In this document: in pieces, positions 36,071-45,454 of the stretch
Layout of the letters: each line of letters opens with the position of its first letter
Numbering within the stretch: position 1 is the stretch's first letter
NCBI GenBank assembly: GCA_035708205.1
Contig: DASSSY010000004.1
Location: 496,001-560,000 of the forward strand
Length of the DNA: 64,000 nucleotides
Direction: 5' to 3'
Source of the DNA: DASSSY01 sp035708205
GTDB taxonomy: Bacteria > Bacteroidota > Bacteroidia > Chitinophagales > Chitinophagaceae
Position numbers and translations under genes: made by a program
The notes under the pieces: generated by a model
The model's input: the letters and a program-made list of their open reading frames with translations, nothing else
What the model was told of the DNA's origin: nothing
The model's database searches: none

Positions 36071-38117
36071 GTTGGATGGCTTTGAGATAAGAAGTTTTCG
36101 GAATTTTTATTCTGTAATAATCTCGTAAGATTTGTTTCACCAGCATCGTATCCCTTTGGCGGCGAATGCTGTCTCTGGTTCGGTTATTAGCCGTTTTGAG
36201 CATATAACGCATGTAATCTTTTTGTCTCTGAAAAGAATCGATGACGCGTATGTAATTTTTTATGGTATTGGCTTTTTCCATTCTTTCCAGAAGAGCGGCT
36301 CGCTTTATGGTATCGGTTAAATATTGTTCCATGATAAGGCTGGAAATAGGGGCTGCCCAGGTAGCGCCATAACCGGCATTTTGGACTACAGTTGCGATGA
36401 CAATTTTGGGATCATCCTTAGGAGCGAAACAAACAAAGACCGAATGGTTGTCCAATTTCACTCTTTGGCCGTTGATAATACCATAATTTTCCGCAGTGCC
36501 TGTTTTGCCGCACACGGCGATTCCCGGTAATTGGGCGATACGGCCGGTACCGCTTTTAACCACATCTTCCATACCCTGAATGACCGGCGTGAAAACCGAA
36601 TAGGGAACATGGGTTACCTGTCGTTTAATGAGGTATTTTGCCAGGGCGGGATCCCGCGGATTGCCGCCAATGCTTTGTACGAAATGAGGCGTATAATAAT
36701 AGCCCCTGTTAGCGATCATGGCTACGACATTGGCCATTTGAAGAGGGGTTTCGGTTACTTCGCCCTGGCCGATGCCGTCCGTAACCATATTGCAGGAGTT
36801 CCAATAATTGCCATAAACGCTATTGTAGTAGGCAGAATCCGGGATATTTCCGCCGTATTCCCCCGTAATATCTACACCTAATGGATGGCCCAGCCCAAAG
36901 GAATATAAATAATCATGCCATTTCTGAAGACCTTCATGTACACCGCCTTTCCATTGTTGGGCATCCACGATCCTTCTGAAAACATCACAGAAATAGGAAT
37001 TGCAGGACCATGCCAGCGCCAGTTCCAGGTCGGCCGCATGGCCCGCCCAGGTTTCGGTGCAGCCGATCCTTCTGCCACAGGCGTAGTATCCTCCACGACA
37101 GGGATAGCCGAATTTTGGCGTAATAACTCCCAGGTCTAAAGCAATAACGGCATCAACAGGCTTGAACGTGGAGCCCGGCGGGTATTGTGCCTGAGTGGCA
37201 TAGTTGAACAAGGGACGTGTAAATTTTTGCGAAAGCCGGGAATAATTTTTACTGAAATCACCGCCTGACAAGAGCGCCGGGTCGTAGCTCGGCGAAGATA
37301 CCATAGCTAAAATGCCGCCGGTTTTGGGGTCAATAGCTACAATGCTGCCAATCTTGTTTTGCATAAGGGTTTCGCCCAGCTTTTGTAGCTTGGCGTCTAA
37401 ATAAAGCTTCAGGGTTTTACCGGCAATGGCAGGCGTATCCAGCTCGCCGTTCATGTATTCATGCCTGGGCCTGTTGAGCACGTCACGTACAATGAAGGAT
37501 ACCCCTCTCTGGCCTCTGAGCTCTTCTTCGTAAACGCTTTCAAGCCCTGATATGCCGACATAATCGCCCGACTGATAGGAGCTGTAACGGGGCATCTTCA
37601 GCATTCTTTTACTGATCTCGTGAATGTACCCGACCACATGCGGGGCAATGCCGGCGGGGTAGCTCCTGGAATAGTGCGCCCTAAGCTCGAAACCGGGAAA
37701 CCGGTAAATATTTTCCTGCAAACGAGCATTTTCCGTTTCATTGAGGTAAGGGGTAAAGACCGATGGCCGGACAGGGCCATTACGGGCAATAATCTTTTTT
37801 AGCGTCTCTGAAAATTGGTTCGGCGTTATGTTCATTAACCGGCAAAAAGAAGTCGTGTCAAAATCCTGGATCTTGGCAGGCGTAACGACCAGGTCGTAAG
37901 TCAGGGCATTTGTTACGATACTGACCCCGTTCCGGTCCAGAATAATGCCCCGGGGAGGGAAGATGGTTTTCTTGATAATGGCCTGGTCGTTGGCCATTAT
38001 TTTATACTTATTGTCCAGTACCTGCATTTCAAAAAGCCGCCCTATCAGAATGACGGCCAGCGTAAGAAATACTAAGCGGATAATCCAGGGGCGCGGGTTC
38101 TGGTTTATGGAGGACAT
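36060..38117 (-). CDS. mrdA: Penicillin-binding protein 2
   Basis: Class B transpeptidase that cross-links peptidoglycan made by RodA during elongation. One N-terminal membrane anchor (residues about 14-30), a PBP dimerisation domain, then the transpeptidase domain with S316-T-F-K (SxxK), S371-C-N373 (SxN) and K538-T-G. It has 685 residues; the C-terminal tail after the enzyme domain is long and basic (residues about 590-685, many Arg), an extension common in Bacteroidota. mreBCD are not next to it here. The promoter at 38149-38179 drives an apparent operon mrdA-rodA-manC-pyrH-nth. Confidence 0.95.
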   Translation of the reverse strand: MSSINQNPRPWIIRLVFLTLAVILIGRLFEMQVLDNKYKIMANDQAIIKKTIFPPRGIILDRNGVSIVTNALTYDLVVTPAKIQDFDTTSFCRLMNITPNQFSETLKKIIARNGPVRPSVFTPYLNETENARLQENIYRFPGFELRAHYSRSYPAGIAPHVVGYIHEISKRMLKMPRYSSYQSGDYVGISGLESVYEEELRGQRGVSFIVRDVLNRPRHEYMNGELDTPAIAGKTLKLYLDAKLQKLGETLMQNKIGSIVAIDPKTGGILAMVSSPSYDPALLSGGDFSKNYSRLSQKFTRPLFNYATQAQYPPGSTFKPVDAVIALDLGVITPKFGYPCRGGYYACGRRIGCTETWAGHAADLELALAWSCNSYFCDVFRRIVDAQQWKGGVHEGLQKWHDYLYSFGLGHPLGVDITGEYGGNIPDSAYYNSVYGNYWNSCNMVTDGIGQGEVTETPLQMANVVAMIANRGYYYTPHFVQSIGGNPRDPALAKYLIKRQVTHVPYSVFTPVIQGMEDVVKSGTGRIAQLPGIAVCGKTGTAENYGIINGQRVKLDNHSVFVCFAPKDDPKIVIATVVQNAGYGATWAAPISSLIMEQYLTDTIKRAALLERMEKANTIKNYIRVIDSFQRQKDYMRYMLKTANNRTRDSIRRQRDTMLVKQILRDYYRIKIPKTSYLKAIQHEE

Positions 38118-38148
38118 TTAATGATATTGAGGATAAAGGAATTGAACA

Positions 38149-38179
38149 CAAATATAAAGCGGCATTTGAGATACTGCAA
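38149..38179 (-). promoter_or_regulatory. mrdA promoter (TTG, 20-bp spacer, TATATTTG)
   Basis: Read on the minus strand, TTG at 38177-38179 is followed after 20 bp by TATATTTG (38149-38156), matching the Bacteroidota -33/-7 pattern. The mrdA ATG is 32 bp downstream. This is likely the operon promoter of mrdA-rodA-manC-pyrH-nth. Confidence 0.6.
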
Positions 38180-38206
38180 TTTTTATGCCTATTGGTTTAT
38201 GAAAAA

Positions 38207-39292
38207 ATGGCTAACTTCCCCATAAAATATAAATCCATGGCACTTTTCGCGTCTAAAAACACGTCGCCTAGGCAGCTGGCTTTTTTTGCGTCTTTGACGC
38301 TAGCCTTCATTGTGGCCTTGCTCAGTCTGTTTTTTACACAGGTTTGGTATTGGTTTTTATCGGTACTTGGCACCGTTTTTATTTGCGCCTATTGTATTTT
38401 TTATTACACGCTCAAGTATTTTATTTACCGGAAGATAAAGCTGATCTATAAGATCATTTACCAAACAAAAGCCACAAAACGCGAAACTTTTTTTTATCAG
38501 AAAATCCTGCCGCAAAAATCAATCGAGGAAGTTAATCGGGATGTTGAGCGTTGGGCCAGCGAAAAACGCGGGGAAATTGAATTGCTGCAAAAGAATGAGC
38601 AATTTCGAAAAGAATTTTTGCAAAACCTGAGCCATGAGTTGCGCACCCCTATTTTTACCATTCAGGGCTATATCCATTCGGTCTTGGAAGATGGTACTGC
38701 TGATGCGCAATTGAGAGAAAAGTTTTTACAAAACGCGGACAAAGGGGTTCAGCGGTTAGTGAATCTGGTGGATGATTTGGATCAGATATCAAAGCTGGAG
38801 TTAGGACAGGAATTGATTCATGAGGAAGTTTTTATCATACAAAATGTTGTGAAGGAGGTATTTGAAGAATTGGCGTTGAAAGCTGAAAAAAATAAGATCA
38901 GCTTACAGGTTAAAAAAGGTACGGAAATCGCATTGCGGGTCCGTGCGGATAAAGGGAAAATAAAACGGGTGCTGATTAATCTGGTGGACAATGCGATTAA
39001 ATATGGTAAAACGGGAGGACATATTGTTATCGGCTGTTATCAGATGGATGAGCAGCATGTTTATATAGAGGTATCCGATGACGGTATTGGCATTCCGGAG
39101 CAGCATCTATCCCGGATATTCGAACGTTTCTACCGGGTTGATAAAAGCCGGAATCGACAGGTAGGCGGCACCGGTCTGGGCTTAGCCATCGTCAAACATA
39201 TTATTGAAGCGCACGGACAGACCATTAACGTCCGGAGCCACCCGGAAGTGGGGTCTTCCTTCGGCTTTACTTTAGCAAAAGCTTCTGAATGA
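38207..39292 (+). CDS. Membrane sensor histidine kinase
   Basis: Residues about 30-75 contain two close hydrophobic segments, followed by a HAMP-like linker (KLIYKIIYQTKATKRE, IEEVNRDVERWASEKR) and the kinase. H-box LSHELRTPIFTIQG carries the phospho-His (residue 143 from this start), N-box LVDNAIKYG, then DDGIGIP and GTGLGLAIV. It is a PhoR-type kinase with almost no extracytoplasmic loop, so it probably senses within the membrane or cytoplasm. ATG 38207 was chosen over the TTG at 38192; ATG 38237 is also plausible. No response regulator is adjacent; an OmpR-type regulator is at 54214-54924, 15 kb away. Confidence 0.88.
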   Translation: MANFPIKYKSMALFASKNTSPRQLAFFASLTLAFIVALLSLFFTQVWYWFLSVLGTVFICAYCIFYYTLKYFIYRKIKLIYKIIYQTKATKRETFFYQKILPQKSIEEVNRDVERWASEKRGEIELLQKNEQFRKEFLQNLSHELRTPIFTIQGYIHSVLEDGTADAQLREKFLQNADKGVQRLVNLVDDLDQISKLELGQELIHEEVFIIQNVVKEVFEELALKAEKNKISLQVKKGTEIALRVRADKGKIKRVLINLVDNAIKYGKTGGHIVIGCYQMDEQHVYIEVSDDGIGIPEQHLSRIFERFYRVDKSRNRQVGGTGLGLAIVKHIIEAHGQTINVRSHPEVGSSFGFTLAKASE

Positions 39293-39347
39293 AGGTTTCC
39301 GATGGCGGAATTTACTTATTATCATCGGTTGGATTTTCCTTCTGTTA

Positions 39348-40760
39348 TTATTTTATATATCCGAGGATCTTCAACATGCTCTTGGGACTTTGTTCCCTGG
39401 CATATAGCCAGTCCACTAATTCTCCCTTTTCGTTCTTGTCAACAACAATATGTTTAGGCGACGGGATCATGCAGTGTTTAATGCCCCCGTAGCCCGCCAG
39501 CTGATCCTGATAGGCGCCGGTGTGAAAGAAACCGATATATAAAGGTTCGTCCTTAGCGGCATGGCCGACTTTCGGTAAAAATACGGCGTTGATATGCTCT
39601 TCAGAGGTATAAAAGTCGTGGCTGTCGCAGGTTAGCCCGCCCAGATGCACTTCCTGGTATTCCTCATCCCAGCGGTTGATGGGCAGCATCAGGAATTTTT
39701 CGCCAATCCCCCAGGTGTCGGGCAGGGTGGTAATGAAAGAGCTGTCGATCATATACCATATTTCCCGGTCATTCTGCATTTTTTCGTTGAGCACGCTATA
39801 AACCACAGCCCCGGATTCTCCAACAGTGTATGAGCCGAATTCGGTATAGATATTGGGTACGGGAATCTTATTTTTCCGGCAAACCTTTTTAATGGTGGAA
39901 ATGATTTCGTTGACCATATAATTATAGTCATAGTCAAAGCTCAGGGAATGCTTGATGGGAAATCCGCCGCCGATGTTCACACTGTCCAGTTCCGGGCAGA
40001 TTTTTTTGAGTTGGCAGTAGATATTCAACACCTTGTTCAGCTCGCTCCAGTAATAGATATCATCTTTAATGCCTTTGTTCATAAAGAAATGAAGCATCTT
40101 AAGCTGGAACTTGGCATTCCCTTTTAGCTTATCTACATAAAATTCCAGGATATCTCTTTTGCGGATACCCAGCCTGGAGGTATAAAAATCAAATGTGGGT
40201 TCTTCTTCCGCGGCGATGCGGATCCCTACTTTTACCGGAGCGTCTGTACGAATGGACCGGCTGTATTCTTCCAATTCCTGCACGTTATCCAGGATAGGTA
40301 ATACGTTTTTGAAGCCGTCATTGACGAGTTTGGCTATATTTCGTGTATAGGGCTTTGTTTTGAAGCCGTTGCAGATAATAAAGGTTTCCTTATTGATCTT
40401 TTGTTTTTTGTAAAGCTCCCTGATCAAATCAATATCATAAGCAAAGGACGTTTCCAAATGCACGTCATTTTTTAAAGTCTCTTCGACAATAAAAGAAAAA
40501 TGGGAGCTCTTGGTGCAATAACAATAAAAATATTTGCCATCGTACCGGTGCTTCTTTATGGCATCGCCGAACATTTTCTTTGCTGCCTGAATTTGTTCGC
40601 CAATCTTAGGTAAATAAGTCAGCTTGAAAGGAGTCCCGTATTTATCAATCAGCTTTTTGATGTTGATATCGTTGAACTGCAGATAGTTGTCGGTAACTTC
40701 AAAACCTTTTTGTGGAAAATCAAAGGTTTGATCCACAAGGCCGCGATAAGAATTGGTCAT
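39348..40760 (-). CDS. speA: Arginine-decarboxylase-like type III PLP enzyme
   Basis: Fold-type III (alanine-racemase-like) PLP decarboxylase of 470 residues. The PLP lysine is K84 in YCYCTK-SS, the phosphate loop is GGGFP (264-268), and the second-subunit active-site pair C378-D379 is in LTCDSHDFY. Such enzymes in Bacteroidota are annotated as biosynthetic arginine decarboxylase producing agmatine for polyamines. Meso-DAP or ornithine decarboxylase would be alternatives, but the insertions and YCTK form point to the arginine type. No agmatinase or deoxyhypusine-synthase-like gene, often a partner, is in the window. It ends 55 bp from the histidine kinase 3' end, convergent. Confidence 0.8.
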   Translation of the reverse strand: MTNSYRGLVDQTFDFPQKGFEVTDNYLQFNDINIKKLIDKYGTPFKLTYLPKIGEQIQAAKKMFGDAIKKHRYDGKYFYCYCTKSSHFSFIVEETLKNDVHLETSFAYDIDLIRELYKKQKINKETFIICNGFKTKPYTRNIAKLVNDGFKNVLPILDNVQELEEYSRSIRTDAPVKVGIRIAAEEEPTFDFYTSRLGIRKRDILEFYVDKLKGNAKFQLKMLHFFMNKGIKDDIYYWSELNKVLNIYCQLKKICPELDSVNIGGGFPIKHSLSFDYDYNYMVNEIISTIKKVCRKNKIPVPNIYTEFGSYTVGESGAVVYSVLNEKMQNDREIWYMIDSSFITTLPDTWGIGEKFLMLPINRWDEEYQEVHLGGLTCDSHDFYTSEEHINAVFLPKVGHAAKDEPLYIGFFHTGAYQDQLAGYGGIKHCMIPSPKHIVVDKNEKGELVDWLYAREQSPKSMLKILGYIK

Positions 40761-40942
40761 TTACAATTTGCTAAAAAATGAAAAAACGGATTCCTCGTAA
40801 ACTGCAAAAGTAATATTCCTCTAAATAATTTGACCTAAAAAAAATTGTCCGCTCCACAAGGAATGTTTGATTTTTATGAGGTCACAATTTTAGGCCATCA
40901 GCAGGAATACTTTTATCTTAGCTTTTTAATTCTAAAAAGTAG

Positions 40943-41476
40943 ATGATCATGAGCCTTGCCAGCGAATACACCCAGGTCACCCGAAAGATCTTTGAAATGT
41001 ATAAAAAAATGGGCGATGCCGTTCTGGAACGGCTTTCTACTGAAGAACTGCATTATTGCCCCTCCTCGGAATCGAACAGCATCGCCGTTTTGGTGAAGCA
41101 TATGAGCGGCAATATGCTATCCCGCTTCACCGATTTCCTGACAACGGACGGCGAGAAAGAATGGCGTGACCGGGATGGCGAGTTTGAAGATACCCTGGTC
41201 ACTAAGGAAGAAATTATCGCTGCCTGGGAAAAAGGCTGGACCTGCCTGTTCACGGCGTTCAATTCCTTAACGGATGATGTGGTGGAAAACGGTAAGGCTG
41301 TCATCCGCCAGGAGCCTCATAGCATTGTGGCCGCCTTCAACCGTCAGTTGGCGCATTATGCAGGTCATGTCGGCCAGATGGTGTACATCGCCAAAGTTAT
41401 TCAGAATGAAGGCTGGAAGAGCCTTTCTATTCCTAAAGGAGCATCGAAGGGTTGGCGCCAACCTTTTCTGAAATAA
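40943..41476 (+). CDS. DinB-like four-helix protein, DUF1572-type
   Basis: A 177-residue helical protein resembling the DUF1572 branch of the DinB superfamily, whose members bind a divalent metal through three His; here candidates are the His in AVLVKHMSGN (residue about 53) and the His pair in LAHYAGHVGQM near residues 133-137. SSESNSIAVLVKHM and TDFLTTDGEKEWRDRDGEF are also typical. Function in this subfamily is not established (some DinB proteins are thiol-dependent S-transferases). Start could be Met3 at 40949. It stands alone between speA-like gene and nhaA; a -7-like TATCTTAG is 30 bp upstream. Confidence 0.8.
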   Translation: MIMSLASEYTQVTRKIFEMYKKMGDAVLERLSTEELHYCPSSESNSIAVLVKHMSGNMLSRFTDFLTTDGEKEWRDRDGEFEDTLVTKEEIIAAWEKGWTCLFTAFNSLTDDVVENGKAVIRQEPHSIVAAFNRQLAHYAGHVGQMVYIAKVIQNEGWKSLSIPKGASKGWRQPFLK

Positions 41477-41477
41477 A

Positions 41478-42662
41478 TTAAAAGGCCTTTTTGAAGACCC
41501 GTTTTAGGTACAGGTAACCGGTTATTGCCGAAATTAAGGAGGCTGCCAGGACGGCAATTTTTGCAGATACCTGGTCAGCCGGGTCGTTAAAGGCCAGCAT
41601 GGAGATGAATATGGACATGGTAAAACCGATACCGGCAATCATACCCATACCGACCACGTGGCGCCAGTTTAAACCCTTGGGCAGCCGGGCCAGTTTTAAT
41701 TTTACGGCCAGGAAAGCAAACAGGAATATCCCTAACGGCTTGCCCAGGATCAGCCCGCCGGCAATACCGTAGGTGGTCGTTTCTTTTAATAAGCTGCTCC
41801 AGGTGTGCGCGGGCAGTGGAATGGCAGTATTGGCTAAGGCAAAAACAGGAAGAATGATAAAGTTGACCGGGTCATGGATGTGGTGCTCCAACTTTGGGAT
41901 TCTGGAAAGCGGAATGGTAAAAGCCAGCAGGACGCCGGCCAGGGTGGCATGAACGCCCGAGTTGAACAGACCGTACCAAAGAACGGCGCCGGCCAAGAAA
42001 TAAAGGTAGAGCCGCCGGACTTTCAATAGGTTTAAGACAACTAAAATCAATAAACAACAACCTGCCAGCCCAAGATACAGCCAGTGGATATCTGCCGTAT
42101 AAAAAACGGCGATGGCGATAATGGCACCGAGATCGTCAATAATGGCTAAAGCCGTTAAGAGTATCTTTAGAGGCATGGGAACCCCTTTGCCCAAAAGCGA
42201 TAAAATTCCCAGCGAAAAGGCGATATCCGTAGCCATCGGAATCCCCCAGCCATGGGCCAAAGACGTATCATGATTCCAGAAAAGGTAAATAGTTGCGGGT
42301 ATGATCATGCCGCCAATCGCAGCAATAACCGGCAAAGCCGACTGCCGGATACTGGATAACTCCCCGATAAGCATTTCCCTTTTGATTTCCATACCTGCCA
42401 GAAAGAAGAAAACAGCCATTAGCGCATCATTGACAAAGGCTGTCAGGTCGTGCGGAACGGCCAGGCCGCTTATGGGAGTATGTATTGGCGCTGCCCAAAA
42501 GTTAAGATAGGCTACATTGAAGCCCGAATTGGCAATGAATAAAGAGATGAAAGTACAGATGATCAATACAATACCCACCGCCCGGCTGTCCTGAATAAAT
42601 TCACGGATCGGCGACAATACGTATCTTTTAAGACCTGGCTTTTTTTTAGTTTTACGGGGCAT
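41478..42662 (-). CDS. nhaA: Na+/H+ antiporter NhaA
   Basis: Electrogenic sodium/proton antiporter for pH and salt homeostasis. The sequence is about 12 hydrophobic helices. The paired Asp of the ion site appear in LTALAIIDDLGAIIAIAVFY near residues 162-181, FFLAGMEIKREML and MATDIAFSLGILSLLG are further NhaA signatures. 394 residues is normal. It is separated from the upstream E2 gene by a hairpin and its start is 100 bp downstream of it, so it probably has its own promoter. Confidence 0.95.
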   Translation of the reverse strand: MPRKTKKKPGLKRYVLSPIREFIQDSRAVGIVLIICTFISLFIANSGFNVAYLNFWAAPIHTPISGLAVPHDLTAFVNDALMAVFFFLAGMEIKREMLIGELSSIRQSALPVIAAIGGMIIPATIYLFWNHDTSLAHGWGIPMATDIAFSLGILSLLGKGVPMPLKILLTALAIIDDLGAIIAIAVFYTADIHWLYLGLAGCCLLILVVLNLLKVRRLYLYFLAGAVLWYGLFNSGVHATLAGVLLAFTIPLSRIPKLEHHIHDPVNFIILPVFALANTAIPLPAHTWSSLLKETTTYGIAGGLILGKPLGIFLFAFLAVKLKLARLPKGLNWRHVVGMGMIAGIGFTMSIFISMLAFNDPADQVSAKIAVLAASLISAITGYLYLKRVFKKAF

Positions 42663-42693
42663 TTGCTGAAGAATTATGGCATAAAGGTAAGAA

Positions 42694-42735
42694 GCCGTCT
42701 GCTTTTCAGGGCGTATTATCCTTAAAGCAAACGGC
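42694..42735 (-). terminator. Hairpin downstream of the pyruvate dehydrogenase E2 gene
   Basis: A 12-bp stem with a single C-A mismatch (42694-42705 with 42724-42735) encloses an 18-base loop. On the minus strand it is followed only by TTCTTA, so termination would be modest. Confidence 0.5.
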
Positions 42736-42762
42736 CTTGTATGGTTAAATCTACCCTTGGGC

Positions 42763-44361
42763 TTATACCAGCATGGTTACGGGATTTTCTATATAGCTTT
42801 TTAAGGTTTGCAGGAATGCCGCTCCCTTGGCGCCGTCCACCACGCGGTGGTCACAGCTTAAGGTTATTTTCAGGATATGGCGCACCACCACCTCGCCGTT
42901 TTCGACAACCGGCTCGGGGTTGATCTTGCCAACGGCAAGGATGCAGCTGTCTGGCGGATTGATGATGGCGGTAAAGTCATCTATATCCATCATCCCTAAG
43001 TTGGATACGGTAAACGTATTGCCTGTAAATTCCTGGGGTTGCAATTTTTTATTCCTGGCTTTTTCAATCAGCTCGCCGGCTTCCTGCGCAATCTGTGCCA
43101 GTGATTTGGTGTCGGTAAATTTAATAACCGGCACGATAAGGCCTTCGGGAATGGCTACCGCCGTACCGACGCTGATATGGTTGTTCTGGCGGATAAAATC
43201 GCCCATCCAGGAACTGTTCACTTCCGGATGCTGGCGTAGGGCCATGGCGCAGGCTTTTAAGATGAAGTCATTAAAAGAGATTTTTACCGGGGAAACCGCG
43301 TTCATGGTCTTACGTGCGGCAATGGCGTCGTCCATTTTTACCGACATCTTCAGGTAGAAATGCGGTGCTGAAAATTTGCTTTCGCTCAGGCGGCGGGCCA
43401 CTGTCTTGCGCATTTGCGTCAACGGGATGTCGGTATAGCTTTCCTGCCCTGGTGTAGTTGCAACTGCTGCTGACGGTTGGGCGTTTGGCTTGTAATTTTC
43501 GATATCCCTTTTGATGATCCTGCCACCATCACCGGTACCGGTAACTGAAGACAAGCTAATGCCTTTTTCCCTGGCCATTTTTTTGGCCAGGGGAGATGCT
43601 TTAACACGTTCGTCATCACTATCCTGATGAGGCGGTGTTGCGGCCTGGGCGGCATTTGACGGCGTTGCCCGGGATTTCTCTTCTGCTGGTTGGCTGCCCG
43701 AGGCGGATTTTTCGTCTTTTTCATCCAGCAAAGCGGAAATATCCGTTCCCTTTTTGCCGACAATGGCGATAATCTGATTGACTTTTGCCGCTTTCCCGGC
43801 GGGAACGCCAATGTGCAGCAGGGTGCCGTCTACATAAGGCATCACTTCCATGGTCGCTTTGTCGGTTTCCACCTCAGCTATGGCATCATCGGCTTTTACG
43901 TCATCGCCTTCTTTTTTCAGCCAGTTCAGGATCTTGCCTTCTTTCATGGTGTCGCTGAGCAGCGGCATCCGGATGACCGTTGCTTCTTTGGAAGATGGTT
44001 TTTCCTTTTTGATTTCGGGCTGGCTGTCCGCTGCTGTTGTTTTTTCCGCTTTGACGGCCTGCTTCCCTTTATCAGTAGGGTGGTCGTGCTGTTCAGCATC
44101 CAATAATGCCTGGTAATCTTCGCCTTTTTTACCGACAATGGCGATGACGCCGTTGACCGGAGCGGCTTCACCTTTCTTGACGCCAATATATAATAATGTG
44201 CCTTCAACATAAGGCATGACATCCATGGTGGCTTTATCGGTTTCGACTTCTGCGATGACATCATCAGCTTTTACTTTGTCGCCAACTTTTTTATGCCATT
44301 CTGCAATAACACCTTCCTTCATGGTATCGCTCAATAGAGGCATGCGTATTACTTCAGCCAT
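42763..44361 (-). CDS. pdhC: Dihydrolipoamide acetyltransferase (E2) of pyruvate dehydrogenase, two lipoyl domains
   Basis: E2 core of the pyruvate dehydrogenase complex. Two lipoyl domains carry E-T-D-K-A-T-M motifs with K43 and K168 as attachment Lys, separated by flexible Ala/Lys/Glu linker. A peripheral subunit-binding domain at about residues 252-290 (ASPLAKKMAREKGISLSSV) recruits E1/E3, and the catalytic domain (about 310-532) has the active-site C-D-H-R-V-V-D-G (HxxxD). 532 residues fits. E1 and E3 are not adjacent; an E3 gene (lpdA) is at 26321. A branched-chain or 2-oxoglutarate E2 is less likely because two lipoyl domains are present. Confidence 0.92.
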   Translation of the reverse strand: MAEVIRMPLLSDTMKEGVIAEWHKKVGDKVKADDVIAEVETDKATMDVMPYVEGTLLYIGVKKGEAAPVNGVIAIVGKKGEDYQALLDAEQHDHPTDKGKQAVKAEKTTAADSQPEIKKEKPSSKEATVIRMPLLSDTMKEGKILNWLKKEGDDVKADDAIAEVETDKATMEVMPYVDGTLLHIGVPAGKAAKVNQIIAIVGKKGTDISALLDEKDEKSASGSQPAEEKSRATPSNAAQAATPPHQDSDDERVKASPLAKKMAREKGISLSSVTGTGDGGRIIKRDIENYKPNAQPSAAVATTPGQESYTDIPLTQMRKTVARRLSESKFSAPHFYLKMSVKMDDAIAARKTMNAVSPVKISFNDFILKACAMALRQHPEVNSSWMGDFIRQNNHISVGTAVAIPEGLIVPVIKFTDTKSLAQIAQEAGELIEKARNKKLQPQEFTGNTFTVSNLGMMDIDDFTAIINPPDSCILAVGKINPEPVVENGEVVVRHILKITLSCDHRVVDGAKGAAFLQTLKSYIENPVTMLV

Positions 44362-44401
44362 ATTTTGAAAATATTATCTTGCTATTTTTAATTTGAAGGC
44401 T

Positions 44402-44409
44402 CAAAATTA
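44402..44409 (-). promoter_or_regulatory. -7 promoter element of the E2 gene (TAATTTTG)
   Basis: On the minus strand TAATTTTG matches the -7 consensus and lies 40 bp before the E2 start at 44361. No -33 box was seen. Confidence 0.45.
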
Positions 44410-44578
44410 GTTATTTTAAGCGGAATAAAGGAAAGATTTCAGTCTTTAGTGAATTTATTTGTCGCTAAAAAGAGCTGGATTGATAAAAGAAGCGGAAAAT
44501 ATTTTTTTTCATGTTTAGGACGTGAGACCATGATGGGATTATTTTTCTTAACTTTAACGGGAACAGGTTTTTTATGCC

Positions 44579-45286
44579 TTGCATAAACACACTCATATTT
44601 TAGACGAGCTTTTAAATTTGTTTTTTCCAAGACAATGTAGCGGCTGCCATGAAATTTTAATGGCCGGCGAAAGGATTTTGTGTTTGAAATGCCGCTTGCG
44701 TCTTCCAAGGACAAATTTTCATTTGATGGACCGAAACCCGGTGTGGATGAAGTTTATGGGGCGTTTACCTGTCCGGAAGGCCAGTGCCTTTTTATATTTC
44801 ACCCAGGATGGTCGGGTACAGCGGTTATTGCATCAGTTTAAATATGAGGGCAGGAAGGATGTGGGGATATTTCTGAGCGGTTTATTTGCTGAAGATTTAT
44901 TGGCGCATCATTGGTTGCAGACTATTGATATTATTATGCCCTTGCCTATCCATGCAAAAAAGCAAAGGATGCGCGGGTATAATCAGGCAACGGTTATTGC
45001 ATATGCTTTGAGCCGGGCCTCCGGACTTCCGGTTGTCGATAAAACGGCACTTATTAAGGTAAGCCAGACGGCTTCCCAGACAAGGAAAAGCCGTCTGGAG
45101 CGGTTGCAGAACGTGCAGAATGCCTTCCACCTCAGGGATGGAAAAGCAATGAAAGGCAAGCATATCCTTATTGTCGATGACGTCCTGACTACCGGCGCTA
45201 CTCTTGAGGCCTGTGCCCTGGAGGTGCTCGGGGCACAGCCGTCAGGTATAAGCCTGGCAACGTTGGCAGTGGCTTCGGATATTTAA
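44579..45286 (+). CDS. comF: ComF-family phosphoribosyltransferase-like protein
   Basis: ComF-type protein linked to DNA uptake in competent bacteria. The N-terminus has a zinc-ribbon pair CSGC and CLKC (residues about 20-23 and 35-38); the C-terminal part carries the PRPP loop VDDVLTTGATLEAC (residues 202-215) and the ComF motif PLPIHAKKQRMRGYNQA. The start is unsettled: no ATG is in frame before Met28, so a TTG (44579) or another non-ATG codon near 44594 must be used if the conserved LLNLFFPRQC start is kept. An ATG at 44574 is out of frame. 235 residues is normal. Confidence 0.85.
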   Translation: MHKHTHILDELLNLFFPRQCSGCHEILMAGERILCLKCRLRLPRTNFHLMDRNPVWMKFMGRLPVRKASAFLYFTQDGRVQRLLHQFKYEGRKDVGIFLSGLFAEDLLAHHWLQTIDIIMPLPIHAKKQRMRGYNQATVIAYALSRASGLPVVDKTALIKVSQTASQTRKSRLERLQNVQNAFHLRDGKAMKGKHILIVDDVLTTGATLEACALEVLGAQPSGISLATLAVASDI

Positions 45287-45298
45287 AATATTCTTGTT

Positions 45299-45335
45299 CG
45301 GCATTTCCAGATTAGGAAGTACCTCTGAAATGCCG
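45299..45335 (+). other. Hairpin between comF and fusA
   Basis: CGGCATTTCC-AGA (45299-45311) pairs with TCTGAAATGCCG (45324-45335) with one bulged C around a 12-base loop. No T-tract follows, so it may be a non-terminating leader or attenuating structure rather than a terminator. Confidence 0.4.
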
Positions 45336-45403
45336 GTTAGGTAAGATAATACAAAAATAATTCTTCAAATGATCCGGCTTTTTCTAATATCAAAGTAATT
45401 TCC

Positions 45404-45411
45404 TACCTTTG
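45404..45411 (+). promoter_or_regulatory. -7 promoter element of fusA (TACCTTTG)
   Basis: TACCTTTG followed by CAGCC is a consensus Bacteroidota -7 box, 43 bp before the fusA ATG; the leader is AT-rich. Confidence 0.55.
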
Positions 45412-45454
45412 CAGCCTTAAAAAAATTAATATTAATATTTAATTTTCAATTGTC

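Noticed and set aside
44439..44714. 91-residue minus-strand frame over the comF start
   Set aside because: It overlaps comF almost fully in its 5' half, has no recognisable domain and its start region is not promoter-like; read as a shadow frame.
45287..45454. fusA leader riboswitch
   Set aside because: Only one hairpin without a recognisable conserved core; called a plain hairpin plus -7 box.
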